Part shown: positions 60,791 to 64,000 of the stretch, piece by piece
How the letters are laid out: each line of letters starts with the position of its first letter
How positions within the stretch are numbered: the stretch's first letter is position 1
Assembly: GCF_900108855.1 (NCBI RefSeq)
Contig: NZ_FNXY01000009.1
Coordinates: 62,001 to 126,000 of the forward strand
From: Dyadobacter koreensis
GTDB lineage: Bacteria; Bacteroidota; Bacteroidia; Cytophagales; Spirosomataceae
DNA length: 64,000 nt
Direction of reading: 5' to 3'
Program-made: the position numbers and the translations under genes
Notes under the pieces: generated by a model
What the model was told of the DNA's origin: nothing
Databases searched by the model: none
Seen by the model: the letters and a program-made list of their open reading frames with translations, nothing else

Positions 60791-62974
60791 TTAATTGACA
60801 AAAACCTCATCCATAAAAACCCAGGCTTTTTCACCTTTTCCCGGATGCCATGCAGGAAGTTTTGCCAAAGGTTTTGCAATGACTTTTAAACAACTGATTT
60901 CTTGTGAAGGGAAATCAAAATCAAATACCATATTTTCTGAATTTGGAGTGGTTTTATCTGGCATTTTTGGGGTCAGTACCTTAAGCAATTTCATCCTTTT
61001 TTCATCATTGCCTCCCCAAACTTCGATCCTGGTTGGCGGGAAAATATAACCACCAACATTCCGGAGCATACTGATCGTTACACTTTGCGCTTTAACCGGT
61101 TTTTTGAAATATAAATAAGCCTGCAAATCCTGATCGCGATACCCCAGCCATTTTCCGCTTGAAGTAGAATTATCACTTTTAATACCATCATTCAATGTTT
61201 TATTTCCTTGTGCCGGATATTTTAAATCTGCTTTTGTAATCAACCTCACGCTATCAGGATGAAAAGTAGATTTAAAGAAAAATTTCTCGACCGGCTTACT
61301 TCCATACCAACCTTTTTTGAAAGCTTTCGCAATGAGTTTTGTATTTTTATCAACTGGAAAAGGTTTGTTATAAACCGTCGAAGTTGTGCTATCCGGCTCT
61401 TTTCCATCCAATGAATATCGAATAACAGTTCCCGGAATCTGATGTTTCATACTAATTAATGTATTTTCGCTAAGCACTGGATCTTCATTTTCTATGATTG
61501 GAGGATTCAGATTCAGCACAACAGTATCACCTGCAAAGCCAGTTTCATAACTGATTTTAGAAGACTTTTTCAAAGCAAGCATTTCCTGCTTTGTCAGATC
61601 TGTATTCCACACATAGACATTTTTCAAAGCAGGAATTTCTGAAAGTGCCTGGATTTGCGGCAGTTTTACTTTCGTACCACTTATTGACAAACTTTTAAGT
61701 TTTGTCAATTTTTTTAACTCAGGTAAGGCAGAACCGGTAATATCTGTAAAATTCAGGATAAGTTTTCGCAACTCGGTAAACTGCGAAATTGTTTTCAGAT
61801 CTTCATCTTTCACAGGCATTTTGCTTAGATCCATTGCAATGATCTGTTCCTTCAAAGGTGCCAATGCAGCGATATCTTCACTTTTGAAATTAGCACGATT
61901 GTAAAAATTCACAGCCAAAGCCGGTGATTCAGCTGCAACGGACTTTATCAGACGATAGGTTGAATTCAACTCTTTAATTTTATCCGGACTTGCAGCACTG
62001 AAATCATATTTCTCTTCTGCCTCAGAACCTGCCAGAACATTCTGCGCATAACTATATATCGGGTTTTGAGGACTGACGGATTTCACCATCTCATCAAACC
62101 GTGAACCGCCTTTTATCCAGGCTTCCAGTAAAGCAATTTCATCATCGGTAAGCGGTGCTTTTCCTCTCGGCGGCATGTGTTTTTTGTCGTCAAGAGGCAA
62201 ATGAACGCGGGTTAATAAAACTCCCAGGTCAGCTTTTGTGGTATCCCAGGGCGTTCCTTCTTTCCCTCCTTTTGCAAACAATTCCTTGGTCTGCATTTGC
62301 AAATTGCCCTTGGATTTTTGCGCATTATGGCAAGAAATACATTTTTGCTCTAAAATAGGTTCTACCAGATCAGTGTAAACGTTTGCTTCTTCAAAGGTTA
62401 CTTTGTCATTTTCAACTACGGCAAGCTGCATAGGCGCCGTCAGGAAATCTTCTCCATGTGTAATATTTCCGCCCAAATGTCCGCCGACTAAAAGCATGAC
62501 CAGCAGCGATACAGAAATAACTTTTGCAGGAATTTTCCAGGGAGGCAAATATTTTTGAAAACTATACCAAAAAATACTGGCAACTGAGATTATTATACCG
62601 AGCCATTTGTGCCAGAAAATTGCATCTTTTTCATAACCACTTTCTTGTGATAGTACAAAACCGGAAAATGCAGCAATTGCAGCAGTTACTATACCGATCA
62701 ATAAAAGTGTATCGGCCAAAGTCTCATTCCATTTGCTGGATTCTTTCTTTTCAATAATAAGAATCCAGAACGAATAAAGCATTAAGACAACCAAAGGGAA
62801 ATGCAAAACCAACGGGTGCATACGTCCCAGAGATTGCATCCAAACAGGCACTACAAACCTGTTTTCAAAAAGTAAAAGAAAAATTAAAAGGCCGTTCAGG
62901 AAGAAGGCAAAATTATAAATCCATCCCTTCCAACTTGAAAAAGAACGGCCATTCGGTTGTGATGCTGACTCCAT
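60791..62974 (-). CDS. Multidomain membrane cytochrome c (PSCyt1), LRR-like and chitobiase/discoidin-like protein
   Basis: A 727-residue mosaic. An N-terminal membrane region (helices from 20 to 165, with RMHPLVLHFPLVVL typical of DUF2231) leads to a PSCyt1-like heme site CISCH (212-216, then NAQKSKGNLQM). Leucine-rich, LRR-like repeats follow (about 395-480), then a chitobiase C-terminal-like segment (IRYSLDGKEPDSTTSTVYNK) and a discoidin-like C-terminal part (about 585-727). It directly follows the DUF1501 gene (no gap), a pairing seen in Planctomycetes and Cytophagales. Function is unknown. Confidence 0.85.
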   Translation of the reverse strand: MESASQPNGRSFSSWKGWIYNFAFFLNGLLIFLLLFENRFVVPVWMQSLGRMHPLVLHFPLVVLMLYSFWILIIEKKESSKWNETLADTLLLIGIVTAAIAAFSGFVLSQESGYEKDAIFWHKWLGIIISVASIFWYSFQKYLPPWKIPAKVISVSLLVMLLVGGHLGGNITHGEDFLTAPMQLAVVENDKVTFEEANVYTDLVEPILEQKCISCHNAQKSKGNLQMQTKELFAKGGKEGTPWDTTKADLGVLLTRVHLPLDDKKHMPPRGKAPLTDDEIALLEAWIKGGSRFDEMVKSVSPQNPIYSYAQNVLAGSEAEEKYDFSAASPDKIKELNSTYRLIKSVAAESPALAVNFYNRANFKSEDIAALAPLKEQIIAMDLSKMPVKDEDLKTISQFTELRKLILNFTDITGSALPELKKLTKLKSLSISGTKVKLPQIQALSEIPALKNVYVWNTDLTKQEMLALKKSSKISYETGFAGDTVVLNLNPPIIENEDPVLSENTLISMKHQIPGTVIRYSLDGKEPDSTTSTVYNKPFPVDKNTKLIAKAFKKGWYGSKPVEKFFFKSTFHPDSVRLITKADLKYPAQGNKTLNDGIKSDNSTSSGKWLGYRDQDLQAYLYFKKPVKAQSVTISMLRNVGGYIFPPTRIEVWGGNDEKRMKLLKVLTPKMPDKTTPNSENMVFDFDFPSQEISCLKVIAKPLAKLPAWHPGKGEKAWVFMDEVFVN

Positions 62975-64000
62975 TTAAGCAATAATTCCTTTTACTAACT
63001 TGCCAGCAACATCAGTAAGCCTGTAACGGCGTCCCTGATGTTTGTAAACTAATTTTTCGTGATCCAGGCCCAATTGATTTAATATCGTTGCATGGAAATC
63101 ATGCACATGCACGGGATCTTTTACAATGTTATATCCAAATTCATCCGTTTCACCATATACAATACCTGGTTTTACACCACCGCCAGCCATCCAGACCGTA
63201 AATGCTCTTGGATGATGATCACGGCCATAATTATCTTTTGTTAAAGTACCCTGGCAATAATTCGTCCTACCAAATTCTCCTCCCCAGATCACGAGTGTTT
63301 CATCCAGTAATCCGCGTTGTTTCAAATCTGTTATCAATGCGGCGGACGATTGATCAACATCCATACATTGACCTTTAATTTCATTTGGCAATCCGCCGTG
63401 ACTATCCCAGCCCTGATGATAAAGCTGAATAAAACGAACGCCTTGTTCAGATAACTTCCTTGCTAAAAGACAATTGGCAGCATAAGTTCCTGGCACCAGA
63501 CATTCCGGTCCGTACATTTTGACGATAGACTCCGGCTCTTTGCTCATATCGGTGATTTCAGGCACAGCGGTCTGCATACGATAAGCCATTTCATATTGCT
63601 GAATTTTCGCCGTCACTTCGGGATCTGCAAATTCATCAAAAGTATTTTGGTTTAACTGGGAAAGTTTGTCAAGCATTTTGCGCCTTTCTTCCCGGTTCAT
63701 TCCATCGGGATCGTTCAGATAAAGTACCGGATTTTCGCCGCTGCTGAATTGCACGCCCTGATGAACAGAATCCAGAAATCCGTTGGTCCACAATTTAGAA
63801 TAAACCCCTTGTCCATTTCCCTTACCACGCGACAAAAGCACACAAAATCCTGGCAAATTCTGGTTTTCACTCCCTAAACCATAACTCAACCAGGAACCCA
63901 TACTCGGACGATTTCCAACCTGAGCGCCGGTTTGGAAAAAGGTCAAAGCCGGATCATGGTTAATAGCTTCCGTATTAAGTGATTTTATAATACAAAGATC
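62975..64000 (-). CDS. DUF1501 protein, partial (5' end outside the window)
   Basis: The frame is open to the right edge (DLCIIKSLNTEAINHDPALT near the edge, typical of DUF1501), giving 341 residues without the start. Later motifs IQLYHQGWDSHGGLPNEIKG, VIWGGEFGRT and NYGRDHHPRAFTVWMAGGG are diagnostic of this sulfatase/alkaline phosphatase-like group. Full-length members carry a twin-arginine signal. The stop is one base before the next gene. Its substrate is unknown. Confidence 0.9.
   Translation of the reverse strand, partial: DLCIIKSLNTEAINHDPALTFFQTGAQVGNRPSMGSWLSYGLGSENQNLPGFCVLLSRGKGNGQGVYSKLWTNGFLDSVHQGVQFSSGENPVLYLNDPDGMNREERRKMLDKLSQLNQNTFDEFADPEVTAKIQQYEMAYRMQTAVPEITDMSKEPESIVKMYGPECLVPGTYAANCLLARKLSEQGVRFIQLYHQGWDSHGGLPNEIKGQCMDVDQSSAALITDLKQRGLLDETLVIWGGEFGRTNYCQGTLTKDNYGRDHHPRAFTVWMAGGGVKPGIVYGETDEFGYNIVKDPVHVHDFHATILNQLGLDHEKLVYKHQGRRYRLTDVAGKLVKGIIA

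Overview
The window looks like chromosomal DNA of a moderately AT-rich member of the Bacteroidota, most likely Cytophagales/Spirosomaceae (Dyadobacter-like). This is inferred from gene content: an alternative complex III plus caa3/aa3 oxidase cluster, DUF3078 and DUF1080 proteins, a PSCyt1/DUF1501 pair and a class II ribonucleotide reductase. It also rests on repeated matches to the Bacteroidota promoter form TTTG-N19-21-TANNTTTG. No phage genes, insertion sequences or CRISPR arrays were seen. The species is not certain.

Layout. 1-14955 (minus strand) is one respiratory supercluster, transcribed actABCDEF, coxII, coxI, ctaA, ctaB, two coxIII genes and a subunit IV gene cut by the window edge. 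A near-consensus promoter sits just upstream of actA. It encodes a quinol-to-cytochrome c-to-oxygen chain together with its heme A synthesis enzymes. 15122-20846 holds tRNA-Cys, rpsA, an HNH nuclease, smpB, an NTF2-like secreted protein, accD and a flavin reductase. 20881-29560 (minus) is a partial dcw cluster: murD-ftsW-murG-murC-ftsQ-ftsA-ftsZ. 29703-35818 (minus) holds two mechanosensitive channels, an outer-membrane DUF3078 protein, an ECF-type sigma factor with a tiny coupled ORF, tsf, rpsB, rpsI and rplM. The rplM promoter and structured leader, and a repeat-rich rpsB leader, are recognisable.

36129-43303 is mixed housekeeping and envelope: a DUF1080 protein, a DUF2520 protein, KdsC-like phosphatase, acyltransferase, polysaccharide deacetylase, SbcD, a zinc-less DksA-like protein and PdhB. 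43527-50414 (minus) is a three-gene transglutaminase / circularly permuted ATP-grasp-alpha-E / DUF2126 amidoligase operon, a predicted peptide-synthesis or peptide-modification system with unknown product. 50813-64000 holds proC, a two-gene AT-rich accessory block, a palindrome-rich spacer, class II ribonucleotide reductase, a Uma2 nuclease, purB, a GlpF-type channel and a PSCyt1/DUF1501 pair cut by the right edge.

The strongest candidate for something undescribed is the accessory block at 51754-54358. It carries a GHKL ATPase fused to a PD-(D/E)XK-like nuclease domain, followed 70 bp later by a class III, self-inhibited Fic AMP-transferase. Palindromic repeats follow it. The amidoligase operon and the rpsB and rplM leaders are the next most interesting. 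All functional calls come from reading motifs by eye; no database search was run.
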